NCBI RefSeq assembly: GCF_020882245.1
Contig: NC_083597.1
Span: 15,038,581-15,102,580 of the forward strand
DNA from: Rhopalosiphum padi
Taxonomy: Eukaryota > Arthropoda > Insecta > Hemiptera > Aphididae
DNA: 64,000 bases
Direction of reading: 5' to 3'
Position 1 is the stretch's first letter. Every line of letters starts with the position of its first letter. The notes beneath the pieces are model-generated. The model worked only from the letters and a program-made list of their open reading frames with translations. It was not told the origin of the DNA and searched no databases. The position numbers and the translations under genes were made by a program. Of this stretch, positions 12,441-25,390 are shown piece by piece.

Positions 12441-13883
12441 TCGCGTGAATCAAAATATCCCTTGTTAAAAGCATCTCCGTACTCCGTCATAAATATCTTA
12501 ATTAAAAATATTCCAGTAATATTATCCCTTATTTCATATTTATATATTATTATTATTTATTCTATTGAAAATAGTACATGATATAAATATATAATTTTTA
12601 TTGATTAACAATATAAATAATTCGGTGTTTTTGGCAATGTATATTTCAACTTACCTATACCTATATATTTTTAGTGTTAAACGTATATACTATATAATAT
12701 GTTAGTTATACTAACATACTCGTATTCTGATTATAATATAATAGTCATGTATGGTTAATGGTTATCCTATTTTCGCTATCTTTATATTAAAACACGTAAT
12801 CGATTACAATATTAGTACTTGTAATACGAATACCTGAATTTTCATGAAATAATAAAAATGATAAAATACGTCAAAACAGACCGTTGCAACTTTCGATAAG
12901 GTAATAACGGCATTACACATGTGCTTTGACTGTTTCTAGTGTTTCTTATCAACTGTTATATTGAATCAAAAATGGAATAATAGAAAAATGTCGAATTTAA
13001 TTTTTTTAAATGGCTAAAAAGGTAAAAAACTACTTGCACACGACGGATATTTACTGACTTTACACAGATCCAGTGAAAATAAATGTATTTTGTGCTGTGA
13101 TGAGTTCATAAATTATGAATGTAAAAGACGCTGTCATACATAACTAATGTCGAAAAATTAGGTACTTACGTCTAAACAGATTAATACAACATATTAATAA
13201 AAATTATGTATTTATATCATATATTATTTTCAATAGAATAAAAATATTAAAAAAATATAAACATGAAATAACTATGAGTACTATGACTATTGCGAATTGC
13301 GATGCTATGTTGCAATGTTGCATCGGGCAAGGGTAGGTAAACCATAATTTCTACACTATATGTTTATTAAAATTATCCACAAGGGACTTTCCGTCAGTAA
13401 GAGCTCAGCCGCTCGTCAGGTCTTCGAATTCGCTTTACCTATATTGGCTATATTAAAATATACTCCCCCGAGGAGAATATCCTTTTTATCCCTATAAATA
13501 GAATTAATTTTTTTTTTATAGATAAAATTAATCATTTAGATTTGTTATATAATATAATATATATATCCTATACATAAACCAGTATATTTTAAAAATAAAA
13601 ATAAGTATACGCTCTGTTATATAGTAAGTGCTGAATATAATTTTTCGCCATTGAGTAAATTATTATGTACGTTCTTATTACTTAAATTGAAATTGAATGA
13701 TAATAATTTAATAACTTTTTTCTATTGCAATAAAAAATGTTTCCAGATAAAAAAAACACACTATTGTAAAATCAATATATATTTTTTGCTACTCTGGTCT
13801 ATAAGTCCAAATAATTGCTAATTCAACAATGAAAATTAAATGTTATTGCTATCAAGGAAAATTACCATAGCGGCTATGGTAAT
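12441..13883. other. AT-rich intergenic DNA
   Basis: No gene is supported. A perfect 17-bp palindrome, ACCATAGC-G-GCTATGGT, lies at 13864-13880, directly before the next element. Confidence 0.4.
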
Positions 13884-15061
13884 TAGCCGTAGCAAGGGTG
13901 AGGCGACTGAGGCATTTGCCTCGGGCACCAATGAAATGGGGGCGCTAAACTTTGATACATTTTTTAAATTAAAATATTATTCTACCAATATATAGTATTT
14001 AAGGAGCATTTAAAAATGTTTTACGTAAAAAAAATATTTAACTATTCAATTACACTACTTGTAACTGTCACCGGGAGCGCTAAGCCGCTATAACTACCCG
14101 ATGAGGGCTCAAATAACATACTAAAGTTTGTATGGCACATAATGCATTTTAGCATTTATTCTTACTTTAAGCTCACGTCTTCTGCAGCTTTAATCCCTGC
14201 TGTTTATTTATTTTATTTTGTTTGGGTAACCCAGAGTTACTATAACTCTGCAATAACCGAAATGTAATCCTATTACATCCAGGCACAAAACACTTAAGAG
14301 CAGTCTTGTAAAGTATTCAAATACAGGTATTTGGAAACTAGTATTTAAATACATTTTGAAGTATTTTTATGGTATTCCAAATACAATTTTTTAAAGTATT
14401 TTTAAGTATTCTGAATACATTTTAGAAATATTTTTATACTTAATACTTGTATTTAAATATTATAAAGAAATCAGTTTTATCAATTTCTTATAAAAATAAA
14501 TAGTAAAATGTTAAATATTAAAAAAAAAGTTTAGATAAAAAATTTCGAAAAAAATTGACTTTATAAAAGAACATATTTTAACTGTTTTGGGCCAACATGC
14601 TATTATCTTTAAAAGTATTCAGAGAATTAATTGTAAAATGTTTAAAATGTACAGTATTATATAGGTATGTACGGTTTAGGTATGTAGATTTGTAAAAATT
14701 AAAAAAAAAATACTTTGTGAGTATTCGTAAAATACATTATTTTATAAGTATTTTAAAAGTATTTTTAATACTTTTTCATGCGAATACACTAGTATTACAG
14801 CAGTATACTTTTTTACAAGACTGCTGAAGAGGCATACTAGATAAGTAAAAAAATAAATTTCAAACGACGTTTGCACAAAAAGAGTATAAATTATTTTGAG
14901 ATTTATTTTTTATGTGTCAATTAAAATTAATTTTAAAATAAATACTTCTCTAATAAACAAATATATAATAGTTTAACACTTTCAAAATTAGATTTTTTTG
15001 ACGGAAGGGGGGCGCATATACTCAAACTTGCCTCAGGCGTCAAATGAGTTTGTTACGGCTA
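13884..15061. mobile_element. MITE with TAGCCGTAGCAA-type ends, split by a nested hAT element
   Basis: The left end TAGCCGTAGCAAGGGTGAGG is mirrored by the right end TTTGTTACGGCTA (12-bp terminal repeat with one mismatch). GC-rich subterminal segments follow on both sides (GCCTCGGGCACC..GGGGGCGC on the left, GGGGGGCGC..GCCTCAGGCGTC on the right). The element at 14301-14823 sits inside it. Without that insertion it would be about 650 bp. No target duplication longer than 2 bp is evident. Confidence 0.55.
14301..14823. mobile_element. hAT-type MITE with CAGTCTTGTAAA terminal repeats
   Basis: The ends are CAGTCTTGTAAA and TTTACAAGACTG, a perfect 12-bp inverted repeat. They are flanked by an 8-bp target duplication with one change: CTTAAGAG at 14293-14300 and CTGAAGAG at 14824-14831. 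The interior carries many GTATTT/AAATAC subterminal repeats. An 8-bp duplication with ends starting CAG is typical of hAT elements. No transposase is present (523 bp). Confidence 0.75.
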
Positions 15062-17738
15062 TGCGGCGCCATAGGCCATAGCCTATAGCTTTAAAATGTT
15101 TCAGTAAATATTATAAAGTAACCAAAAAAAAATTCCATATATAAAAGCAGGGCAAACATTTTAAATGTGGAATTAAATAATCTGCAACTTTTGATAATAA
15201 ATAACATAATCTTGTTATAGACCGCACGAAGGTATTTTATATGATATAGTTTTACATGACGTACATATAATATTTTAGGCTTTAGAAATTAATACTGTGT
15301 AAACAACGTCCCATGTGGAACTTCTCGAAGATCTAAATAGGTGGAAAGGATTAGGATCTTTGACGTCCTAGTAATATCATGTCTGTAATATATGTCTAAG
15401 GATATCCTATTATCCGTGAAACATGTTCTTTACATATCCTTATGCTGTTACCTATTAAGGTAGGAAACTTGGTTAATTGATGTGTTGTCCTCCCATTAAT
15501 CGATAAAACAAGCTATCAATTTCACCAATTTGAAATTGTAACTTTACAAAATTGGGAAAGTATTGGGAAAATATACTCGTATTAAAAGTTATGAAATTTA
15601 ATCTTTCGTTTTTAAGTAACGTGACATAGACGCTATTTAAAATAATATATTATATAACTACGGTATTATTTATTTAGACCTTCATTTGATATTATATTAT
15701 TAGCAATCTTTTATCAAGTATAAATGTATTTTAAATTTTAATGAATTGATAATTATTAAGTTAAGGAGTAACTTATAAAAATATAAATTATATATTGGTA
15801 AAATCGATAGGTTACAGTATAAAATAAAATATATAATAATAAAATAAATTAAATAAAATAATATTTGTTAATATTAATTATAATAATATTATTACATATT
15901 TAATATTAACAAACTAAAACATATTGAGGCACTTATAGTACAATGCAATCAGTATTTTATAATACTAGTCTTACAGCTAAAAATAAATTTAACGCGTTAT
16001 TATTAATAATCGCGATTATTTAAAAATTGAGTCAAGTAAAAGTTGGTACATTTTATGAAACGCGGATATTTTTGATGTGGACATTTTCCCCATTTTTTTT
16101 TAAGTTTACTATTTAATAATATTATATTAACAAAAAATGTATAAATCGTCTGTAGTAAGTACTGCAGTAATCATGTATCGGGTGTACAGGAGAGTCCCAA
16201 ATAACAGAAACGTATTCTAATACCTATTGATTAATAACTAAATTCAAATCTTATTCAAATGCATTTGAATATTTCTAAAATAAATATTATGATAAAAAAA
16301 ATATTTGATAGTATTTTGTTATTATATTATAATTGCACCAAGCATTTAAACAATATTATTATTTTACATGGATATTATTTATGATTATAAGTAGGTTGCC
16401 TTTACTATATTTAACATTACTTTCAAAATATTTATTTAGCATTTTTGACTTTTTGAGTACCTAATTTGGTATTCACAATACATTAAACAGCTTGAACTAT
16501 TATAAGTGCTACCTATACTGTAATCCAATATAGATTATAGAAAAACACTAGTGTTATTTAATCTATAATAAATTATGGGTATAATTCATATTACATACGT
16601 AAGTTAGATATACACTTGTACGGAATACGACGGTATTCGTCTATGTATAACAAGTTGTGGAAGTAGTCAGTAAATAGTACAGTGATAATGAAAAAAAACA
16701 CTCGTATAAAAAAGTAATTGCATATTAGCAAAATGCAGAATACAATTTCACTAGAATGTTGAGTTTACGAATTATTGCAAATGGCTTACTAAAATTAATT
16801 TTTGAAATAAATGACGTTCGTCTGCTGATCTTTTAATATTGCGATGACAAATACTTAGTTTTATTAACGCACACGTGCATGCAATTATTGCAATTTAAAA
16901 AATATATACCGTGTGTCAAGGTAATAGAAACATTTTTTTTAAGTGATTCAATATTATATAATATATTTGTACCTAATGCTTTCAGGTATTCGGCACCAAC
17001 ATTTTCAAACTGTACCTACCTATTTTAGCTTGTTTAAAATAGCAATAATTTATGTAAACTATTGTATTCGGTATGTAATAATAATTATTATTCATATATC
17101 ATATATTATATTTAAATAAATATAGATACAAGTATGCTAGTATGTATGAAAATTAAACTTCTTAAAGTTTACACTTCTCCCAAATTTCTATTGGTTATCT
17201 TGTTATTTAATGTATGTTTAAGATTTTGATAAAAATAAAAATCAAGTTAAACAAAATTAAAATAATATAGCCTCTAAAAGAATTAGTAAATAATTGCATC
17301 TATTGTTTAATATTTGGATTTTAAACAAAAGTTAGATCTAACACCTATCTTAATATTTTCAAAATATCAACGATTGCTCAGGAAAATAAAAGTTAATTAT
17401 GATTTATGGGCAATATTGGGCGTACATTATTTTGAAAAAATAACGAATTCAATGGGTATACTGGTTCCAAAATCCAAATCACTAATTTAGGTACTTGGTT
17501 CATAATGTTTATATATATATATAGTCTAAATGTTTTTAACGATTTCGTTATGTTAGTTAAATCAGATAAGATATCCTGGATATCATATCCATTAATGTGG
17601 AATCAATTGTTTGGACTGTTATTGTTGATAATGACTTTTGGAGTGTTATGTTATATAATTATAAGAATTGCAATTATCATAACGTAAGAGATGGCCACTG
17701 CGATGGTTTTCACTGGTTTTTGTTGAATACGCGTTGTA
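15062..17738. other. AT-rich intergenic DNA
   Basis: No supported gene. A hairpin with 12-bp arms TTTGTTAATATT/AATATTAACAAA spans about 15866-15914. Open frames at 17505-17687 and 17597-17809 are AT-biased and unrecognised. Confidence 0.4.
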
Positions 17739-18077
17739 TTATAGAAATCTTTTTAGGCGTTTCCTTTTTTCTGTTTTTTTATATGCAGAGTAACACTTCC
17801 AGTTTATGATATATAATTTACAATAGTTTGCAAATTTATCTTTTGATTTTTTTTTCTTATGGTTATGGCAATCTTCTATTTTATGCTGTTCGCTGCATTT
17901 CACACATATACACAGATTTTTTTGTAAAACTGAAGGCTGAAGTCTGAAACTTTGAACTCCAAAGAACTCTATTCTTTCCTTGTATTCAGATTTATAAAAT
18001 GTAGAACACGCACAAAAATAAAGGGCAACAGTTAAAAAACCGTTGAACCCGCGTGGCTTAGAAAACAACTGTACCAA
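17739..18077 (-). mobile_element. Remnant of LINE ORF1 (gag-like zinc knuckle)
   Basis: The minus-strand frame of 112 codons contains a CCHC knuckle, CVKCSEQHKIEDC, followed by NYCKLYIINWKCYSAYKK. This fits the gag-like ORF1 pattern of Jockey-clade LINEs (C..CG..H....C, then KCANC...Y.GCPAYK). The upstream half looks degraded. No ORF2 is attached. The frame has an ATG, but I see no sign that it is an active gene. Confidence 0.5.
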
Positions 18078-21000
18078 AAGGCATTAAAATAATATTGTAT
18101 AATAATTGTATTATAATAGTAGGTAGATACCTATGATGTACTATGATAACAATCGACTTTTATAACTCATTATAAGCACTAATAAATTAAACGTTAATTG
18201 ATAATTAAATAAATATAGATATTTTTTAACATAAGTAATATAATGACTTTTTTAGGGATTTTTCTCTTAATTAACTCATTACTATATGCTCAATTCATAT
18301 AAATAAAAACAATTTTGGCTCATTATTATTTACAGTTTTTGATAAGGAATAATATTATATATAATACATGATACATCAAATGCAAGATGACCCTTGTTAG
18401 CTAGATCTCTTTTAATTTCATATATTTCTGTTTCTGTGAATTGCAATACCTAAGAAAAACTTTAAAAATAACTTTGAAATTTTCCAATCTTATAGGTATA
18501 AATATTAAAAATGTAATAAATACGATAGATTAAACCTATAAGATCTGTAAATAGAACCTAATACCTATAATACCTCGTGCTTATGAAGTTTCTAATAAGT
18601 TGTTATTTTGTACAAAATGCATGGTCAAAATAATTTTTTTATAAAGTTTTAAGTTCAAATTTTGCAAATTATTTTGTAGTTAAACAATACATTTTTATAA
18701 CCAAAAATTTAAATAATATACACGTTTTTTTTATAGACTTTTTAATTCGACATAGATTATTATATAATATTCAATAAGAATAATAATTTTAGTTATTTTG
18801 TTGTAATTTAAAACTATTATTATATTTTATACACACAATGACATTTTCAAATACAATATAATATATATATTTTTTTATTTTGTACTACCCGAAATAGTAC
18901 AAGTAACATCTTTATTTTGGTTAGATTACATATGTTTGTTATAAATATTTGGGGTTTAGAGGTAAATTTTGGTGTAAATTGATTACAAGCGTCTACAGTC
19001 GATGATGGATGATTTTCAATTTTTAAGACATTTTTTAGATATTAGTATTTGGGGCCCTGCAGTACCTTTGTATCTTCCACTCGTGGCCTTATATGTGAAC
19101 ACTATTAGGTAGAAATAGATTAGGCGGAAAATAAAATTAAGTGTTTTGGTGGAAACAACTGACACCCGAAAATCTAACGCTGCTTAAACACATCCTCCGC
19201 TGATTATTAAATTATAATATTTTTCTCTAAGATTCGCAAAATGTTGAAAATTAATTTAAATGATATATTATTGTATGGTCTTACCAGTTACCATACATTA
19301 TAATTTATAAACTATAGTAAATAAATATATATAAAATTAATTATCATTGGTCTTACGCTACAGGTACACGGCGTATTACATAGGCACATCTCAATGGTCG
19401 TCGGTATACTATGTAGCGTGAATGCATACCGTGTTGCCGTCTATTATCTGAAACATTAAGAAACAATATAAAATAATATTATTCCATTCTATATAAATTA
19501 TAATATTAGAATGCCCTTATTTTATTCGTTAATTGTATCATCCATCCATCGTATTTAACAATAATATTACACTTATCGCTTATGTACGACATAATAGGTA
19601 TTATTATAAATTATACTACTATAGTAAAATTATTAAATATTTTGTTGTGCGTTATACACTATATATATATTACATCACTATTGCCTATTGGTAAACGAAA
19701 ATAACCCCCCCCCCCAAAAAAAAAAAAATAAAATAAAATAAAAAATAAAAACGGGACTTATTACGCAAAATTAGTTTTTATCAAATCGATATTTTATTTT
19801 GTTGCAATTCAAAAACAATTATTTTAACTCATTTTTTTATAAGAAATTGATGTTTAAATTTTAATGAGATCACGAACATAACACGAACAAAATAGTTTAA
19901 AAAGAATGGCAATTTTAATTCTTTTGACATTTTGTTGTAATTCGACCGTTGGGACCTGAAACTTTAGCATATTCTACTATTATATTTTATATACAAAAAT
20001 TTACAATAATATATTTTAAATATTTAAATTAATTTTAAGCTATTGCTCATTTGTACTCAAACACACTCACCCACTACGATAAGTCGGCTATTGAATCAAT
20101 AATTTATAATTATATTTAATTATATAAATATTTTAATATTTATAATACTATTAATTATTATAATAATTAAATAATTAATAGATTTTATGAAAAATATACT
20201 TCATTATTACTTTAATAGCAATATTCAAAAATTTCATGAAATATTTTATTAATAATATAGGCTTACAGATCGTTATCGCTTAGAATCGTATATGCAAAAT
20301 GATTATTCATCATTGAATCATTAAATTCAAAATTGGCAAATATACATTACAGTGACTATAAACAATGAAAAGTTATTCTCGATACTACCTATAAAATATA
20401 TTTGGAGTGGTTACCTACTTTTCCCCTTTTTATATATTTTTAAGTAAATACGTTTTGTCCCTGCGCTCGACAATTTTATTACGTGCGGTAAAACAATTTT
20501 TCAATGATGTCCAAAACGAAAGCTGACTATGAACACCGATTTAATTGCTGGTTGGGGTCTAATAGAACTGTAGACGAAAATCAATCGCCACCTAAGGTTA
20601 CTCTTATTTGAGAATATCTTATACGTAAGCTTTAGGCCTATACGAACAATAAGACCTGTCCACCTTACGTCAACCTGCAATTTTTCAGTAGTGGCCATGG
20701 CTATTACAAATCATAAAACACAAAAATGTTACCTCTTAATACCTTAAGGAAATTAAAGGATATTAGGGACTATCGACTATTGTTAATATAATATACTGTC
20801 ATATACACTTTGCGGCAGCCGGTCAGCGTTCATTGCTCGTATCTATAAAATATGAATACGACAAACAATATAGTAATGCAACGCGACGGTCAATTGGCCG
20901 CGGGAGCCAAGTCTAATTATTTGTGTCTGTGACTATATACAATAGACTCATGTCTTACGCGGCTTATTAGTTAGGTACTTATTAAAAGTTATATTAAAAA

Positions 21001-21473
21001 TTATTATTTAGTATTTACTAATTAGCTTGGTGCCTAAGTACCTATTTTAACTTTTATTTATGCGTGTAAATGAATGAACATTTACAGTTTAACATTAGTT
21101 ACGGTTTATTATAGCGGTATAGTGTCATACAGTAACTAACAAGTAATAAGTAATAACAATAGCTAGATATTGCTTATTAGTGGAGTCGGTAGAGGTATAT
21201 TTAGGATTTGCATGAAGAGGATGATATGGCATAAGATAAAACTTTTTTTAATTTATACAAATCTACTTTTTTTATATAACATAATATTTCGGTGTGCCAA
21301 TAGTCGTCTTACCCTCTTCTGATCTTCTACTGTATCATTATAATCTCATTTGCTTATTGTAAGCAGTACAACACTTTTTAAAATACATATTATAAATAAA
21401 CCTTTTTCTTTTAAAAATAGATAAAAATAATATTTTAATTTATGCTATTATAATATGTAGGCATGTTGCGTGT

Positions 21474-21509
<36 letters not shown>

Positions 21510-22645
21510 GTATATATAATAATGTGATATAAAATACTTATATCTAAGCTATTAGTGATAATTTATAACAAACCAATAAAAATTTTTTTTTTTATAATTT
21601 ATAATTCGCAAAACGTTATTAATAGTTATTAAATGACCAATTTCGCCTATATAAATATGATATATATATATGTATATACTAGAAGTATTACCCTGGTTAA
21701 ATTGTGTTTAACTCCTATTTCACCACTTTAAAAGTTCAATTTTCAAAACTCTTTTCTTATAAGTTATAACGGACGCCTACGTTATAAGAAAATAACTATA
21801 TATCTGTATTCCAATATTCAGTCCAATCCGTTTAAAGTTCCTATATGTTAGTGTCGTTAGTGATACGTATATATATTTGTATTATAAGAATAAAACATTT
21901 ACCTACCTATTTATTTAAAAAATGCATACATTTCCCTTCAGTTATCTTTTCATTAAAAATATTATTCTCCCTTATCGATGATAACTTTCCCCTCAACATT
22001 TTAGAAAATAAAATTAAACAAAATATTCAAACAGGTTTAACGTTAAATACTCAATTAAAAATTTGAAAGTAAAATTAGTGACTTATTTAATGTATGTACC
22101 TTTTATATATAATATATAAACATAAGCTATATACGTCTTGGCGTCTTGCAATAAAGTGTTTAACTGGTTTGTACCCATCATTTATCGTTAGTAATTAGTA
22201 TAACTTTTCTTTATACAAATAGCTTAATATAATCTTACTTGAACTTTTAAATTATAAACAAATTTTAAGACTTAATACGATACTATCCTAAGAGTACCAA
22301 CGTTTTCCATTTGCCAAGATCCTTTGCCTATAATCATATTATCGTTCACTTCTGTTGCATCTTTACCATTTTATATGACATATATATCCATCGTTGAAAG
22401 TGTCACGGATTATTTGTTGGTTGGGTTCTTAATCAGTGAGTCTCAAATAAGTCCCGTCAGCTTTCCAAACGTTAAATATCTCAAAGAAAAACGATAGAAA
22501 TTAACGTATTATTTTCCAATGTTTGGTTTATTATAATCCTACTTAACTTTGAAATTAAAAAAAAAATTGGTAAATATGAAATAGAGGTAATCGTACTGCT
22601 ATATAGATTGCGTCGACAGTACTCTTCATTAAGTAGGTTACCGTA
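18078..22645. other. AT-rich intergenic DNA
   Basis: No supported gene. It includes a poly-C/poly-A junction (19704-19728), a partial copy of a dispersed repeat (about 20275-20355, see 23220) and a (TA)n tract. Open frames 20501-20698 (minus) and 21845-22066 (plus) lack recognisable motifs. Confidence 0.4.
21477..21507. repeat. (AT)n microsatellite
   Basis: About 15 perfect AT dinucleotides. Confidence 0.9.
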
Positions 22646-22782
22646 GTGGCGTAGACAACATTTTAAAATGGGGGAGGGGGCAAACCTAAAATACTAAAAA
22701 AACATAATAATTAATTTTTATATTAAGTTGATATAGCCGATGGAAGGGCATGGCCCACTGCCTCCCCCATGGCTATGCCATT
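22646..22782. mobile_element. 137-bp MITE with GTGGCGTAG/CTATGCCAT ends
   Basis: The left end GTGGCGTAGAC and right end CTATGCCATT are imperfect inverted repeats, with G-rich and C-rich subterminal tracts (GGGGGAGGGGG and CCTCCCCCATGG). The flanks repeat GGTTACCGTA (22636-22645 and 22783-22792), a 9-10 bp target duplication. The superfamily is not assigned. It resembles the element at 59280-59411. Confidence 0.6.
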
Positions 22783-22916
22783 GGTTACCGTAATGCAGCG
22801 TTTCCCAAACTCTTGTTTGAGCTGACTCGGCAATGGCCCACTGCCTCCCCCATGGCTATGCCATTGGTTACCGTAATGCAGCGTTTCCCAAACTCTTGTT
22901 TGAGCTGACTCGGCAA
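22751..22916. repeat. Perfect 83-bp tandem duplication
   Basis: Two identical 83-bp units, 22751-22833 and 22834-22916. Each contains the right end of the 137-bp element, its target duplication and the left end (CAGCGTTTCCCAAACT) of the following hAT-like element. I find no mismatch between them, which suggests a recent duplication. Confidence 0.92.
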
Positions 22917-23191
22917 TTACCTAATATATTTTCCCTTTATGACCCACCAAAATATTTTACATTTATCATTGTGTAAAAAAAGGCAAAATAAAACACATTT
23001 GAATGTCCACATAGAATCTTATAATAAAATTGAAGCGTTACTTTGTAACAATATAATAATGAATTTATTTTTACTAAAAAGTTCAAATGATAAATAATAA
23101 AATTTATATGAGAATTTTATTAAATTTTTCCGTCCGGTATTATATTTTTGTGGCCCGGTAATGGGTCGCGACCCACTATTTGGTAAATTTA
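22796..23191. mobile_element. Decayed hAT-like element with CAGCGTTTCCCAAACT end
   Basis: The left end CAGCGTTTCCCAAACT appears twice because of the tandem duplication. The right part GGGTCGCGACCCACTATTTGG is the expected mirror, with its last bases mutated. The terminus pattern CAG.G.T.CCCAA is typical of hAT non-autonomous elements. No clear 8-bp duplication remains. Confidence 0.5.
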
Positions 23192-23219
23192 GTTAATGTG
23201 TGGGTGGATTGTTTTGAAA

Positions 23220-23705
23220 CTTGATCCTTGAGTTTTGAAAACTCAAGCTGCCACTGCCCAGCAATGATATTTTTGATTTATTTTAAGATATTATTTATTT
23301 ATAATATATTAATACTATATAATTACTAAGAACCTATTTTTACTGTAATACGGTATTTACAGAAATGTCAGAAATGTGTTATTAAATTTTGAGTTATATT
23401 GTTAGTTTATAACATAATTTGATATAATATAGTATAAATACATTATTTTCAAAAAAAATATGTCAATCTAGTATCTAGTTATCTACTGTAATACTGAAGG
23501 AAAATAAATTACTTTAATAGCTATTTCAAAAAACACATCAAGAAATATAGGTATTTAGTGAATGGTGATAAAGACAAAGACTAATAGATGCTCAGAATCA
23601 TTTTTCGTGTACAATATATCATTGAATTCAAATTGAACGCAATCATAATAGTGACCCACTCGACACTTAATGTATAGCAAAGCGATACCCACTTGCCTAC
23701 CTTTT
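23220..23705. repeat. Dispersed repeat family, copy A
   Basis: Shared blocks with 58700-58975 include ACTCAAGCTGCCACTG (about 23242) and the region CTCAGAATC.TTTTTCGT ... ATCATTGAATTCAAATT ... GTGACCCACTCGACAC (about 23592-23663). Shorter matches occur at 41000-41130 and 20275-20355. It is non-coding. I see no terminal repeats, so the element type is unknown. Confidence 0.6.
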
Positions 23706-25390
23706 TTTTTATGGATTTTTAGTAAAAAATAAAAATAAAAATTTTTATTTAATAAATATATTTTTTTAATTTTAATAATTAGCTAAAAAAAATTAAAATA
23801 TTTTGAAAATTATACCATTCATCTATAAAAAATTCTTAGAACATCATAAAAATATAATTTAAACGACAATATGAAAATAAATTAAAATTTTCAATACATA
23901 CTGACATACATAAGTATATGTATTTGGTTTATAATATTTACATCATACTAGGGACTAGGTATATTTTTTATTAATAGTTTTTTTGAGAATTTTACTTATC
24001 GGTTCATCGTTCATCTAAATATTTGCTCAAAATAATCAGTTTAATGTCCTTTTAAATTTACCTATTTTTTTCTTTATATTTTTAAGTCGAAATGTCGAGT
24101 AATAATAAAATATAAAATCAATATGTAAAACCTTAAAAAATATTATTCTCTTTAATTTTTGTAATAATTAAAATAATTCTAAGATTTCACAAAAAATCAT
24201 AAAAAAATGATTTTACATGAATGCATTTTATCTACATCAAGCGCGTGAAGTAAAAAAAAATAATTACGTAATGAATATAAACAGTTGTTTTTTTTGTACC
24301 AATGTAAAATGAACATTGAAAAGTAAACCTAAGAAATAAGATTTTTATTTCTATTTCTATTACTGTAGTATCTATCTATAATTATTCTTTAATTTTCTAT
24401 AAAATATAGGTAGTTTGGAAGGTACCTATATCAAATTTGTAAATATTTAAAATATTGTATACTATTAGTTTAAAAATTAAAGTATACATTTAAATTTTTG
24501 ATTAAAGTATTTAAATACTGGTACTCAGATATTTAACAATACTGATACAGTGATATAATTGTAAAATATATAATTTAATATTTCTTAGGAATAAACAAAA
24601 ATTATAAAAACATATCATTACTCATTACAAAATGTTAATAATATCACTTTAAAAACATTTATACATTTCCTAAATATTAGGCAAACTATACTCTATAGTA
24701 TAGTAAGCAGTTTAAAGCTTTATATATAGGTACGTAGGTATAGGTATGTAAGTAATTTTGAAAATCACAAAAAAAACATTTTTTTAAAGTAGATATGTTC
24801 TTTAGCAAAAAAAATGCTTGGTTTATTCTATATCTGTTCTGATTATACACTATATATATATATATATGTATAACGTAATTAATATTACTATGTTAATCAG
24901 TTTATAATTTCTTTAATAATCCTACATATGGTTCCATACAAATATACAATATGTATAATATGTATAATAATCATGTGCATCGTAATAAAATAATTATGAT
25001 ACTTGGGTCAAAGACCAAACCAATTGAAAAAAAAAGATTATTTTTATCAAAAGTGATTATAAAAATAATCGAGTTAAAATTTAAGATTGCAAATAATTAG
25101 TACCTATATTTATTACTATACTTATGAATATAGTAATATACTTCGTCTCTTCGATAAGAAATACCAATTGAAATTGCTCGATCGTAAAAAAGACAAAAAC
25201 TGCCGTCTGTAGAGATTTAGAACCACTCACCACTCGTGTCGTTCAAACCAGTTCGACCACTTTATTGTTCACTCTCGATAGTCAATACTCTCGGAGGCAA
25301 CAGACAACAGTGAACAGCACATTCAGTCTTCAGTGTATTCGACAATCGACATTCGTAAAACACTCTTGTCACTTACACTCATCAGCAAAC
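23706..25390. other. Intergenic DNA and PHGDH upstream region
   Basis: This is AT-rich with no gene seen to about 25,150. It then becomes more balanced in composition (25,140-25,390), which fits PHGDH 5' UTR and promoter. The start site cannot be fixed from sequence. Confidence 0.4.

Noticed and set aside
13388..13435. tRNA-like or SINE-like stretch (AAGAGCTCAGCC...TCTTCGAATTCGC)
   Set aside because: A faint A-box and B-box resemblance, but no cloverleaf can be drawn and the B box is imperfect.
25265..25390. N-terminal extension of PHGDH in the open frame upstream
   Set aside because: The frame begins with TTG and has no ATG before 25391. Family proteins begin near MSSPRVSIKKVLISD.
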